Origin: Falsarthrobacter nasiphocae
GTDB lineage: Bacteria; Actinomycetota; Actinomycetes; Actinomycetales; Micrococcaceae
Direction: 5' to 3'
NCBI RefSeq assembly: GCF_031456275.1
Contig: NZ_JAVDUI010000001.1
Location: 1,694,965-1,758,964 of the forward strand
DNA: 64,000 nt
The notes below the pieces were generated by a model. The model ran no database searches. It was not told where the DNA came from and saw nothing but the letters and a program-made list of their open reading frames with translations. Below are positions 55,576-63,435 of the stretch, one piece after another (within the stretch, counting starts at the first letter, position 1; the number at the start of each line of letters is the position of its first letter). The translations under genes and the position numbers were made by a program.

Positions 55576-56747
55576 GCCTCGAGACCCACCCGGCCAAGCT
55601 GGACCTGCCGCCGCTCAACCTCGGCCGGCACACCATCGAGACGCCCGTGATCCTCGCGCCCATGGCCGGCATCACCAATCGCGCCTACCGGCGCCTGTGC
55701 CGGGAGAACGGCGGCGGCCTCTTCGTGACGGAGATGGTCACCTCCCGCGCCCTCGTGGAGCGCTCGCCCGAGTCTCTGCGCATCATTGAGCACGACGACG
55801 ACGAGCCGATCCGCTCCGTCCAGCTCTACGGCGTGGACCCGGTCACGGTGGGCGCCGCCGTGCGCCTCCTCGTCGAGGAGGACCGCGCGGACCACATCGA
55901 CCTCAACTTCGGCTGCCCCGTGCCCAAGGTGACCCGCAAGGGCGGCGGCGCGGCGTTGCCGTGGAAGAAGGACCTGTTCAAGGCGATCGTCGAGACCGCC
56001 GTGCGGGAGGCCTCCAAGGGGGACGTGCCGCTGACCGTGAAGATGCGCAAGGGCATCGATGCGGATCACTTGACATTCCTCGACGCGGGGCGGATCGCGC
56101 GGGACGCCGGCGTCGCCGCGGTGGCCCTGCACGGGCGCACTGCCAACCAGTTCTACTCGGGCCACGCTGACTGGGACGCCATCGCCGAGCTGCGCGAGGC
56201 CCTGCCGGATGTGCCCGTGCTTGGCAACGGCGACATCTGGTCCGCGGAGGACGCCGTGGCCATGGTGAACCGGACGGGCGTGGACGGCGTCGTCATTGGC
56301 CGAGGCTGCCAGGGGCGCCCCTGGCTGTTCGCTGACCTCCAGGCGGCCTTCGAGGGCTCCGACGAGCGGAAGACGCCCGCGCTGGGCGAGGTGGCTGCGG
56401 CCGTCTACCGGCACGGGGAGCTGCTCGTCGAGACGTTCGGCGGGGACGAGATCGTGGCCATGCGGGACATTCGCAAGCACATGGCGTGGTACTTCAAGGG
56501 GTACGTCGTCGGGTCCGACATCCGCACGCGCCTCGCCACAGTGCCCACCCTCGAGGAGCTGGGGCGAATCCTCGGCGAGCTGGACCCGGAGTCGCCCTAC
56601 CCGGGGCAGGACGCCGAGGGGCCGCGAGGCCGCGCCGGTCGCCCCAAGCGGACGGCCCTGCCGGACGGATGGCTGGACTCTCAGGAGCTCACGGGCGTGG
56701 GCGCAGAGATGATCAAGGCCGCGGAGGTGGACGTCTCCGGTGGCTGA
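55572..56747 (+). CDS. dusB: tRNA-dihydrouridine synthase
   Basis: A 391-residue FMN-dependent reductase that makes dihydrouridine in tRNA. The FMN barrel begins PVILAPMAGITNRAYRRLCR, then HIDLNFGCPVPKVTRKGGGA with the catalytic Cys. AVALHGRTANQFYSGHADWD and VLGNGDIWSAEDAVAM follow, and DGVVIGRGCQGRPWLFAD completes the phosphate site. The C-terminal helical domain includes VAMRDIRKHMAWYFKGY. The ATG overlaps the GNAT stop, and its 3' end overlaps dgt by 8 bases. Confidence 0.95.
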   Translation: MSLETHPAKLDLPPLNLGRHTIETPVILAPMAGITNRAYRRLCRENGGGLFVTEMVTSRALVERSPESLRIIEHDDDEPIRSVQLYGVDPVTVGAAVRLLVEEDRADHIDLNFGCPVPKVTRKGGGAALPWKKDLFKAIVETAVREASKGDVPLTVKMRKGIDADHLTFLDAGRIARDAGVAAVALHGRTANQFYSGHADWDAIAELREALPDVPVLGNGDIWSAEDAVAMVNRTGVDGVVIGRGCQGRPWLFADLQAAFEGSDERKTPALGEVAAAVYRHGELLVETFGGDEIVAMRDIRKHMAWYFKGYVVGSDIRTRLATVPTLEELGRILGELDPESPYPGQDAEGPRGRAGRPKRTALPDGWLDSQELTGVGAEMIKAAEVDVSGG

Positions 56748-58023
56748 GCTGTTCTGGCACGCTGACCACTACTCGCCGCGGGACAAAGAGCGCTGGCGGC
56801 CCGAGCCGCCGAAGAGCGCCTACCGGACGGACTTCGAGCGGGACAGGGCGCGGGTGCTCCACTCGTCCGCCTTGAGGCGGCTGGGCGCCAAGACCCAGGT
56901 CCTTGCACCCGTGACGGACGACTTCATCCGCACCCGGCTGACGCACTCCCTCGAGGTCGCGCAGGTCGGTCGCGAGCTCGGCCGCGTGCTCGGCTGCGAC
57001 CCGGACATCGTCGACGCGGCCTGCCTCTCCCACGACCTCGGCCACCCGCCTTTTGGGCACAACGGGGAGAAGGCGCTCCACGAGGCGGCCGCAGGCATCG
57101 GCGGATTCGAGGGCAACGCGCAGACCCTCCGGATCCTCACGCGCCTGGAGCCCAAGGTTCTTCACGACGACGGTCGGCCCGCCGGGCTCAACCTCACGCG
57201 GGCGAGCCTCGACGCCGCCTGCAAGTACCCCTGGGCGGCGGCGGACGCGCCGCTCAAGCCCAATGGCCTCCGCTCCTCAAAGTTCGGCGCATACGATGAC
57301 GACCTGCCTGTCTTCTCGTGGATCCGCCGTGGCGCACCCGAGGGGCGGGCGTGCATGGAGGCCCAGGTCATGGACCTCTCCGACGACATCTCCTACTCGG
57401 TTCACGACGTGGAGGACGCGATCGTCGGCGGCCACCTCCAGCTCAAGTGGGTGGAGAACGTGGACCAGCGGGCCCGCGTGATCGGCTACACCCGTGAGTG
57501 GTACCTGCCGGAGACGAGCCCCGCTGACGTCGATGCCGCTTTGGCCCGCCTCGAGATGACGCCCGGGTGGGTCCGGGAGTCCAGCGGTTCCCGAGCCGAC
57601 ATGGCGCGGATCAAGAACATGACGAGCGGGCTCATCGGCCGCTTCGCCTCCGCGGCATTCGAGGCCACCAGGGCCACGTATGACGCTGCGGCCCTGACCC
57701 GGTACGCGGGGTCCGTTGTGGTGCCGGAGGAGACCTGGCTTGAGATCGCCGTGCTCAAGGGCCTCGCGACCACGTTCGTCATGGAGAGCGACATGCGGCA
57801 GCCCCTCTACGCGCGTCAGCGGGAGATCCTGCTCGAACTCGTCGACGAGCTCAACCGCACTGGCGAGAAGTGGCTCGAGCCGATGTTCGCGGGGGACCTC
57901 GCCGAGGCGGCGGGGGACGCCGAGCGGCTGCGGATCGTCGTCGACCAGGTGGCCTCGCTGACCGACCGCAGCGCGCTGGACCTGTACGAGCGCATCTTCG
58001 GAGGGACGCCGAGCCTGCTCTAG
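56740..58023 (+). CDS. dgt: Deoxyguanosinetriphosphate triphosphohydrolase-like protein
   Basis: A 427-residue HD-domain enzyme that removes triphosphate from dNTPs. The substrate region RDRARVLHSSALRRLGAKTQ is followed by IRTRLTHSLEVAQVGRELG, and the metal HD motif is ACLSHDLGHPPFGHNGEKAL. VMDLSDDISYSVHDVEDAIV provides the last Asp. This is the usual length for the actinobacterial type. It has a GTG start inside the dusB 3' end. Dgt followed by dnaG is conserved in actinobacteria. Confidence 0.93.
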   Translation: MAELFWHADHYSPRDKERWRPEPPKSAYRTDFERDRARVLHSSALRRLGAKTQVLAPVTDDFIRTRLTHSLEVAQVGRELGRVLGCDPDIVDAACLSHDLGHPPFGHNGEKALHEAAAGIGGFEGNAQTLRILTRLEPKVLHDDGRPAGLNLTRASLDAACKYPWAAADAPLKPNGLRSSKFGAYDDDLPVFSWIRRGAPEGRACMEAQVMDLSDDISYSVHDVEDAIVGGHLQLKWVENVDQRARVIGYTREWYLPETSPADVDAALARLEMTPGWVRESSGSRADMARIKNMTSGLIGRFASAAFEATRATYDAAALTRYAGSVVVPEETWLEIAVLKGLATTFVMESDMRQPLYARQREILLELVDELNRTGEKWLEPMFAGDLAEAAGDAERLRIVVDQVASLTDRSALDLYERIFGGTPSLL

Positions 58024-58123
58024 CGGTCCCCGGTGGCTTGGTGCCGCGTTGCCGGGCATCGGCGCACTGTGGGCGGCATCCCACCCATCTGCAGGGCCCG
58101 AGCCCGGCCGCTAGAGTTGAACT

Positions 58124-59974
58124 ATGGGTGGGCTCATTAAGCGGGATGTCATCGACGCGGTGCGGGATCGGGCCGACATCCGCAGCGTCGTCGAGACGTA
58201 CGTGTCTCTGCGCTCAAGCGGCGTCGGGTCCTACAAAGGCCTCTGCCCCTTCCACGACGAGCGCACGCCGTCCTTTTACATCCGCACCTCCACCAATACG
58301 TATCACTGCTTCGGCTGCGGCGAGGGCGGGGACGTCATCTCGTTCCTCCAGAAGCAGGACCACACGACCTTCGCCGAGACCGTGGAGAAACTCGCCCAGA
58401 TGACGGGGATCCCCGTTGAGTATGAGGACGGCGGCACCGGGGCCAAGCCCGAGGAGATCGGCCGACGCCGCCGCCTCCTCGACGCCCACAAGATCGCGGA
58501 GGAGTTCTTCGCTGAGAAGCTCAAGGACCCCGAGGCCGCCCCGGCCCGCGCATTCCTGGCGGGGAGGGGGTTCGACGGCCAGGCCGCCCGGGACTTCGGG
58601 TGCGGGTATGCCCCCCAGGGCTGGGATGCGCTGCTCAAGCACCTCACGAGCAAGGGCTTCACCCGGGAGGAGCTGCTCGAGGGCGGGCTTGTCTCCCAAG
58701 GCCAGCGGGGCGTGTACGACCGGTTCCGCGGCCGCCTCATCTGGCCCATTCGCGACCTCACTGGAGCCACGATTGGCTTCGGGGCCCGAAAGCTCTACGA
58801 GGACGATCAAGGCCCGAAATACCTGAACACGCCCGAGACGCCGCTCTACAAGAAATCGCAGGTCCTCTACGGCGTGGACACGGCTAAGAAGGCCATTTCG
58901 CAGCGTCGGGAGATCGTGGTCGTCGAGGGGTACACGGACGTCATGGCAGCCCGGCTGGCTGGCATTGAGACGGCCGTCGCCACATGCGGCACGGCTTTCG
59001 GCGCGGATCACATCAAGGTGGCGCGGCGCCTCATGCGCGACGACGGGCCTGGCGGCTCCGTCATCTTCACCTTCGACGGTGACGAGGCCGGTCAGAGGGC
59101 CGCACTTCGGGCCTTCGAGGAGGATCAGAAGTTCGTGGCCCAGACGTACGTCGTCGTTGAGCCGAACGGCATGGACCCGTGTGATGTGCGCCTGACCCGC
59201 GGGGATCAGGCCGTGCGGGATCTCATCGCCAGCAAGCGGCCGCTCTTCGAGTTTGCGATCCGGAGCCAGATTGCCCGCTTCGACGTGTCCACCGCCGAGG
59301 GGCGGGTCGGGGCGCTGCGGGCTGCCGCGGAGATCGTGTCCCAGATCCGGGACTCCACCCTGCGGCCGGAGTATGCGCGCCAGCTCTCCCAGTGGCTTGG
59401 GATGGACTTGGGCACCGTTGAACAAGCTGTGGGGTCTGCCGGGCGCTCCCGCGGTTCTGCGTCGCGGACCGCGTCGATGGCGGAACAGCCGGCGCGGCCC
59501 TCCGTGTCCCTTGACCTCCGAGACCCGGTCACCCGGCTCGAGCGGGACGTCATGGCCGTTGCGCTGCAGATGCCCCAGCTCTTGGACAAGCTGCGGTGGC
59601 CGCCGTTCACGCGGCTGCGCCTGCACACGCCCGCGCTGGCAGCAGTCCACGTCGGCATCCTCGCCGCAGCCCGGAACCAGGTTCCTCTGCCCCGCTGGGT
59701 TGCGGGAGTGGCCGAGCATGTGCCGGATGAGCTGCGCCCGATGGTGTACGAGCTCTCGGCCCTGCCCGTTCCTGCGAGAGATGAGGACAGCATGCTTCAC
59801 TATGGCGCCGAGGTGCTGGGCCGCATCAGCGAGATGAACATCACGAGGCAGAAGGCCGATCTCGTGAGCGAGCTGTCCCGGCTGGATCCGGAGGCGGACA
59901 GGGAACGAGCCGGGCAGGTGTCCCGCGCCCTCCTCGACCTGGAGAAGCAGCGGCGGGCCCTGCGGCGCGACTGA
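58124..59974 (+). CDS. dnaG: DNA primase
   Basis: A 616-residue primase that lays RNA primers for replication. The N-terminal CHC2 zinc finger is CPFHDERTPSFYIRTS with CFGCGEGGDVISFL (Cys-His-Cys-Cys). The toprim catalytic core has VVVEGYTDVMAARLAG and FTFDGDEAGQRAALRAF. The C-terminal helicase-interaction region is helical and less conserved. TAGAGT lies 6 bases before the ATG, and no Shine-Dalgarno is seen. It converges on the GT-C gene. Confidence 0.96.
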   Translation: MGGLIKRDVIDAVRDRADIRSVVETYVSLRSSGVGSYKGLCPFHDERTPSFYIRTSTNTYHCFGCGEGGDVISFLQKQDHTTFAETVEKLAQMTGIPVEYEDGGTGAKPEEIGRRRRLLDAHKIAEEFFAEKLKDPEAAPARAFLAGRGFDGQAARDFGCGYAPQGWDALLKHLTSKGFTREELLEGGLVSQGQRGVYDRFRGRLIWPIRDLTGATIGFGARKLYEDDQGPKYLNTPETPLYKKSQVLYGVDTAKKAISQRREIVVVEGYTDVMAARLAGIETAVATCGTAFGADHIKVARRLMRDDGPGGSVIFTFDGDEAGQRAALRAFEEDQKFVAQTYVVVEPNGMDPCDVRLTRGDQAVRDLIASKRPLFEFAIRSQIARFDVSTAEGRVGALRAAAEIVSQIRDSTLRPEYARQLSQWLGMDLGTVEQAVGSAGRSRGSASRTASMAEQPARPSVSLDLRDPVTRLERDVMAVALQMPQLLDKLRWPPFTRLRLHTPALAAVHVGILAAARNQVPLPRWVAGVAEHVPDELRPMVYELSALPVPARDEDSMLHYGAEVLGRISEMNITRQKADLVSELSRLDPEADRERAGQVSRALLDLEKQRRALRRD

Positions 59975-59982
59975 CCCCGTGG

Positions 59983-60018
59983 CCCGGACGAGCGTCGCGG
60001 CCCGGAAGAGCGTCGCGG
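59983..60018. repeat. 18-bp tandem duplication between convergent dnaG and GT-C genes
   Basis: CCCGGACGAGCGTCGCGG (59983-60000) is followed directly by the same 18 bases with one change (60001-60018). The repeat starts 8 bases after the dnaG stop and ends at the GT-C gene stop. Confidence 0.75.
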
Positions 60019-60019
60019 T

Positions 60020-61345
60020 TCAGGCAGCGATGCGCGGTTTCGTAAACGGGAACGCGAGCAGCAGGGCGCCGGTCAGGGCGTAGGCCACGCAGCCGGCGAT
60101 CCAGGCGCCGTGGTCCATGACCATCCGGTTGGCCTGAAGGAGGCCAGACACCGTGCAGACGGTCGAGGCCACGGCCGCGAGGGCGAACGCGGCCCAGGCC
60201 ACCCGGCTCTGCGTCAAGAGAGCCAAGAGAAGTGAGGCGACGACGCAGGGCAGAAGGTAGCGCTCGTGGACGCGCGTCAGGAAGAACGTGCTGGCCCAGG
60301 TTGTGGCCGTGGCGCCCCAGATGCCGAGGACCCACGGGCGGTCCAGGGCGGGGGCGCGGCGGCGGGCCAGGGCGATGATCCCGATGAGGAGCGCGGCGGC
60401 CACGAACATGAGCATGCCCCACGTGCTCGCGGAGAGGTCCAGGAACAGCGGGCGCGTGTCCAAGACCCGCTCCTTTGGGTGCTGAAGGAACCCCCAGAAG
60501 TTGGGGCTGTTCATGGCCCGGAACGTGAACTTGTCTCCCGCGAACTTCACGAGGTCCAGGAAATACAGGGATCCGGGAGTCTTGATGAGGGAGACGTTGA
60601 ACGGGGCCGAGACAGCCGCAACGAGAGCGAGGCCTGCGGCACCGCCGCCCGTCATGTTGATGAGGAACCTGACGACTGACCCGCGCCCGCCCTTGGGCGC
60701 TGTCTCATCCCGCCGGGGAGGGGGCACTCGGAAGAATTCGGCGGCGATGACCGGAAGGACGACGACGGCGAGCGGCGGCTTGATGAACACCGCGTACACC
60801 GACAGCGGCAGGAAGAGACCCCACACGCGCGGCCAACGCCAGGCACAGAACGCTGTGCCGGCCAGCAGGCAGATCGCCAGAGAGTCCCACTGGCCCCACA
60901 GGGAGCTTGTCAGGACCATGGGCGGCGCCAGGAGGACCAGGCTCAGACCGATGACGCCCGTGACCCGTCCGCGGACGGCCGAGAGGAAGACGTAGGCGAG
61001 GACCGCCATGACCAGGTCAGTGAAGGTCGGCAAGGCCTTGAGGAGCAGCGAGTACGCCGTGGACTCGAAGGACTTTCCGCCCATGCTCAGGAAGGACGAC
61101 GCGAGGCCCCAGTGGATGATGAGGTCCGGCGGGAGATGATCGGGCTGGAACCTGCCCGGCAGGTACGCTGCCTCGAGCGGACGTTGCGTGAAGAGCTTGG
61201 CCCAGTTGACGAAGTAGCCCTTGTCCCCGGCATGACCGGGCATGAACATGAGGGGCAGACGAACGACAGCCGCCGCGAAGACGGCGACAGCGCCCCAGAC
61301 GACGGCGGCGGCTGGCGCGGGCGGCTGAGGCGTCGTCGTGCTCAC
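60020..61345 (-). CDS. GT-C-type integral membrane glycosyltransferase
   Basis: A 441-residue protein with about 10-12 hydrophobic segments. The first periplasmic loop contains HAGDKGYFVNWAKLF with acidic residue(s) suited to metal or lipid-sugar binding. PMVLTSSLWGQWDSLAICLL and a later LTRVHERYLLP resemble motifs of GT39/GT87-like enzymes that use polyprenyl-phosphate sugars. It probably mannosylates or glycosylates a wall lipid or exported protein, which would suit the Tat-exported proteins nearby, though that link is inference. The frame is open to 61594. GTG 61345 was chosen because AGGA stands 10-13 bases upstream and the next residues lead straight to the first helix. Confidence 0.75.
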   Translation of the reverse strand: MSTTTPQPPAPAAAVVWGAVAVFAAAVVRLPLMFMPGHAGDKGYFVNWAKLFTQRPLEAAYLPGRFQPDHLPPDLIIHWGLASSFLSMGGKSFESTAYSLLLKALPTFTDLVMAVLAYVFLSAVRGRVTGVIGLSLVLLAPPMVLTSSLWGQWDSLAICLLAGTAFCAWRWPRVWGLFLPLSVYAVFIKPPLAVVVLPVIAAEFFRVPPPRRDETAPKGGRGSVVRFLINMTGGGAAGLALVAAVSAPFNVSLIKTPGSLYFLDLVKFAGDKFTFRAMNSPNFWGFLQHPKERVLDTRPLFLDLSASTWGMLMFVAAALLIGIIALARRRAPALDRPWVLGIWGATATTWASTFFLTRVHERYLLPCVVASLLLALLTQSRVAWAAFALAAVASTVCTVSGLLQANRMVMDHGAWIAGCVAYALTGALLLAFPFTKPRIAA

Positions 61346-61604
61346 TGCCGAGGCGTCCTGGTGCAGGATGTCCGAGCGCCTACGACACGCACACGAGGGG
61401 GACGTTTCCACGGTCCGGTTGATCCTCTCCAGACAGGACGGCGCGGGCCCAGGCGCCAGCCTGTGAGGGCAGCGACGGGGGACATCCCACTCTGCGGGGC
61501 CCAAGGAGGAGCAGTGTGGGAGGAACAAAGTTAATTCATAGTAACACGCACGTTCGTGCTGGGTGGGTCCAGGTGGGCCCGTTCGCCTACCCAAGGGCGC
61601 GGAG
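61346..61604. other. Intergenic region upstream of the GT-C gene
   Basis: No gene is supported here, although the GT-C frame stays open. At 61526-61545 an AT-rich stretch reads, on the minus strand, TACTATGAATTAACTTTG. TACTAT is a plausible -10 for the GT-C gene with a leader of about 180 nt. The remainder is GC-rich and unremarkable. Confidence 0.4.
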
Positions 61605-61633
61605 TTGACATGCCGGGCGGCGGTGGGTAGACT
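61605..61633 (+). promoter_or_regulatory. Promoter of tRNA-Asn
   Basis: A consensus TTGACA (61605-61610), an exact 17-base spacer and TAGACT (61628-61633), ending 14 bases before the tRNA. This is the best sigma-70-type promoter in the window. Confidence 0.85.
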
Positions 61634-61647
61634 CGTACCCGTTGCTT

Positions 61648-61720
61648 TCCCCCGTAGCTCAATTGGCAGAGCATTCGACTGTTAATCGAAGGGTTACTGG
61701 TTCGAGTCCAGTCGGGGGAG
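61648..61720 (+). tRNA. tRNA-Asn (anticodon GTT)
   Basis: A 73-base cloverleaf without encoded CCA. The acceptor TCCCCCG pairs with CGGGGGA, with discriminator G. The D-arm has AGCTCAATTGGCAGAGC. The anticodon stem is TTCGA/TCGAA with loop CTGTTAA, anticodon GTT at 61681-61683. The T-arm is CTGGTTCGAGTCCAG. It is preceded by a consensus promoter and followed by a terminator hairpin. tRNA-Asn near dnaG is also seen in mycobacteria. Confidence 0.97.
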
Positions 61721-61730
61721 CTTACCGGAG

Positions 61731-61757
61731 GCCCCGTGATCGAGAAGATCACGGGGC
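61731..61757 (+). terminator. Terminator after tRNA-Asn
   Basis: A perfect 11-bp stem, GCCCCGTGATC / GATCACGGGGC, with loop GAGAA is followed by TTCTTCGCGTTTC. Confidence 0.85.
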
Positions 61758-61822
61758 TTCTTCGCGTTTCGCGGCGCAGTGGCTGGGGGTGGGGTTAGGG
61801 GTTAGCGGCCAAAAATGCGGGG

Positions 61823-62134
61823 TCATAGGCTAAAACGTGCGTAAGGCACGGGCTCCTTGCGGTCGCCGGGCTCATCCGCCCCGGGTTCAGCCGGGGAAGC
61901 GGTCATAGGGTCAGGGTCGGGCCCGTCCGGGGGATCGCTGTTCCTCCGGAGTGTGGCTATAGCGTCTTGAGTCGCAGGACTCAGCCTCGAAATAAAATCC
62001 GGCTCGATTGGGATCCCCCATGGGGTCAGAGCGTTTCCCGCTGAATCAAAATCGATCCCGTGTAACACATATTTTTTAGACGCTGAGCCTGTCGCGGCAG
62101 GGGTGTGATCTCTTGTGTGGTCACTGTGGGCCAA
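61823..62134 (-). CDS. Orphan hypothetical ORF, possibly a gene remnant
   Basis: An open frame of 103 codons from TTG 62134, with no Shine-Dalgarno visible. Its central part, KKYVLHGIDFDSAGNALTPW followed by GIPIEPDFISRLSPATQDAI, looks like real protein, and its codons (AAA AAA TAT, TTA, ATA, TCA) differ sharply from the GC3-rich neighbours. The C-terminal 40 residues are Pro/Asp-rich. It is not recognised. Position next to a tRNA gene and the foreign codon use suggest the remnant of an integrated element. The true start may be lost. Confidence 0.4.
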   Translation of the reverse strand: MAHSDHTRDHTPAATGSASKKYVLHGIDFDSAGNALTPWGIPIEPDFISRLSPATQDAIATLRRNSDPPDGPDPDPMTASPAEPGADEPGDRKEPVPYARFSL

Positions 62135-62455
62135 AGGGTGTCGTGAGGTCTCTCAGGGCCGTTGGCCTCGATGTCTCAGGGTCGGTGGTCCCCGTTGTCC
62201 TTGAGGGGAGGGGGGTGTGTGGAGCGCGGGTGGGTTGAATGCACCAGAGGGCTGCCGTTTCTACTGGATAGTAGGGTGAATGCGCCGAGAAATGGGGGGG
62301 GGGCGTGAATGAGTGGTGCGCGCCCGATTCCTACCGGAAAGTTCTCGGATTCGGCAAAAAAATAGTTTGCTCAGCGACCTATCTATGTGCCATGCTGGCC
62401 GAGTATCTGCTGTGAGTGGATCCCCACAATTCTGAAACCGTTAGGAATACCTATC
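62135..62455. other. AT-richer intergenic region upstream of the third Tat-protein gene
   Basis: No gene is supported in these 321 bases. They hold two G-rich stretches (62205-62215 and a G10 run at 62294-62303), an A7 run at 62356-62362, and AT-rich sequence to 62395 that probably contains the promoter of the following gene. I cannot assign -35/-10 boxes with confidence. Confidence 0.5.
62294..62303. repeat. G10 homopolymer upstream of the third Tat-protein gene
   Basis: Ten consecutive G preceded by AAT, 152 bases before the start codon at 62456. It is outside any supported gene, so length changes could act only on transcription or on a leader. Confidence 0.85.
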
Positions 62456-63166
62456 ATGAATCACGTCTCACGTCGTCAGGTATCGAAGGGCGCTGCCTGG
62501 GCGGCCCCCGCGATGCTCCTCGTCTCCGCCGCGCCGTCAGCCTCGGCCTCCCCCGCGCCGGAGACGACCGGCAACCTCATCGCCGTTCCGTGGTCGAACA
62601 CCTTCGGCACCCAGAAGAACAACTTCGCCGCCGACAATACGTGGCTCTCCTACGTGATGTACCCTTCGACGCCCAACGGCACCTACTCCCTTAGCGCGGC
62701 CAGCGTTGCAGCCAACGCGGGCAACCCCAATGGTTCGGCCTCCTTCCCGCCGGACTACAGCAAGCCAACGGGTGCAGGCCAGTCGATCACCATCACCGTG
62801 ACGCGCATCGCTGGCACGAACACCTATGCCTCGACGCCGCGAACGGTGCGCAACGCGACGGGCGACGCGTGGCCGTTCCTCGTGCTCCGTGACTCCGGCT
62901 GGTACTCAGTCTCCTCCTACTCCGCTGTTGGCCCCACCAACGGCGGCACGAGCGCCGAGTATTCCGGAGTCCCGGGCACGGATGCCGCGGGCAACCCCAC
63001 GTGGACGTGGACGCTGACCTTCCTCAAGGACACGGTCGCCCCGTCAGACGGTTCCAGCGCCATCACGTTCGACCTCTTCTCGCCGCCGTCTGTCGGCACG
63101 GTCCAGTACCAGGTCGCCACAACCTCGCCGTGGGGCTCGGGCGTCTTCACGTCTAACCTCCACTAA
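62456..63166 (+). CDS. Tat-exported protein of unknown function
   Basis: A 236-residue precursor. TAGGAA stands 8 bases before ATG 62456. The Tat signal is SRRQVSKGAAWAAPAMLL with cleavage probably near ASASPAP. The mature part is rich in Ser, Thr, Asn, Gly and aromatic residues (for example TWTWTLTFLKDTVAPSDGSS and GTVQYQVATTSPWGSGVF), suggesting a beta-sandwich adhesin-like or wall-associated domain. No anchor is visible and no family is recognised. The signal pattern matches the proteins encoded at 27687-28388 and 28484-29185. Confidence 0.78.
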   Translation: MNHVSRRQVSKGAAWAAPAMLLVSAAPSASASPAPETTGNLIAVPWSNTFGTQKNNFAADNTWLSYVMYPSTPNGTYSLSAASVAANAGNPNGSASFPPDYSKPTGAGQSITITVTRIAGTNTYASTPRTVRNATGDAWPFLVLRDSGWYSVSSYSAVGPTNGGTSAEYSGVPGTDAAGNPTWTWTLTFLKDTVAPSDGSSAITFDLFSPPSVGTVQYQVATTSPWGSGVFTSNLH

Positions 63167-63191
63167 CGGGCAACCGTCCGCGCCATGCGCG

Positions 63192-63242
63192 CGAACGCCG
63201 GCGCGGCGGGGCAGCCCAGAAAGGGCTGCGCCGCCGCGTTCG
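63192..63242 (+). terminator. Long hairpin terminator after the third Tat-protein gene
   Basis: CGAACG pairs with CGTTCG at the base and GCAGCCC with GGGCTGC at the top, around loop AGAAA, with further GC pairs and small bulges between. TGCTTCC follows. Confidence 0.75.
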
Positions 63243-63292
63243 TGCTTCCTCACAGGGCGGCGATTAGGCTGATCAGTGAGGACACGGCGTGA

Positions 63293-63302
63293 GGGGGGGG
63301 GG
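63293..63302. repeat. G10 homopolymer upstream of the MMPL gene
   Basis: Ten consecutive G, 133 bases before the MMPL start codon at 63436. It is noncoding in any supported reading. A hexamer GGCTAGAAAG follows closely, so the run could lie in or near a promoter. Confidence 0.85.
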
Positions 63303-63435
63303 AGAGGCTAGAAAGCCCGCTTCTCAGACAGGCAAGGCTGCTGATGGGGTCGTCTGACCCCGGGGCCGTGGTTCGCTTACCTCCTCGTCGGCCCATGACA
63401 TGCGCCCCGATACTCGACAGAGAGAAGCCAGACAG

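Noticed and set aside
61346-61594. N-terminal extension of the GT-C glycosyltransferase to 61594
   Set aside because: The added 83 residues are Arg/Pro/Cys-rich, precede no domain, and would run through the AT-rich promoter-like stretch at 61526-61545.
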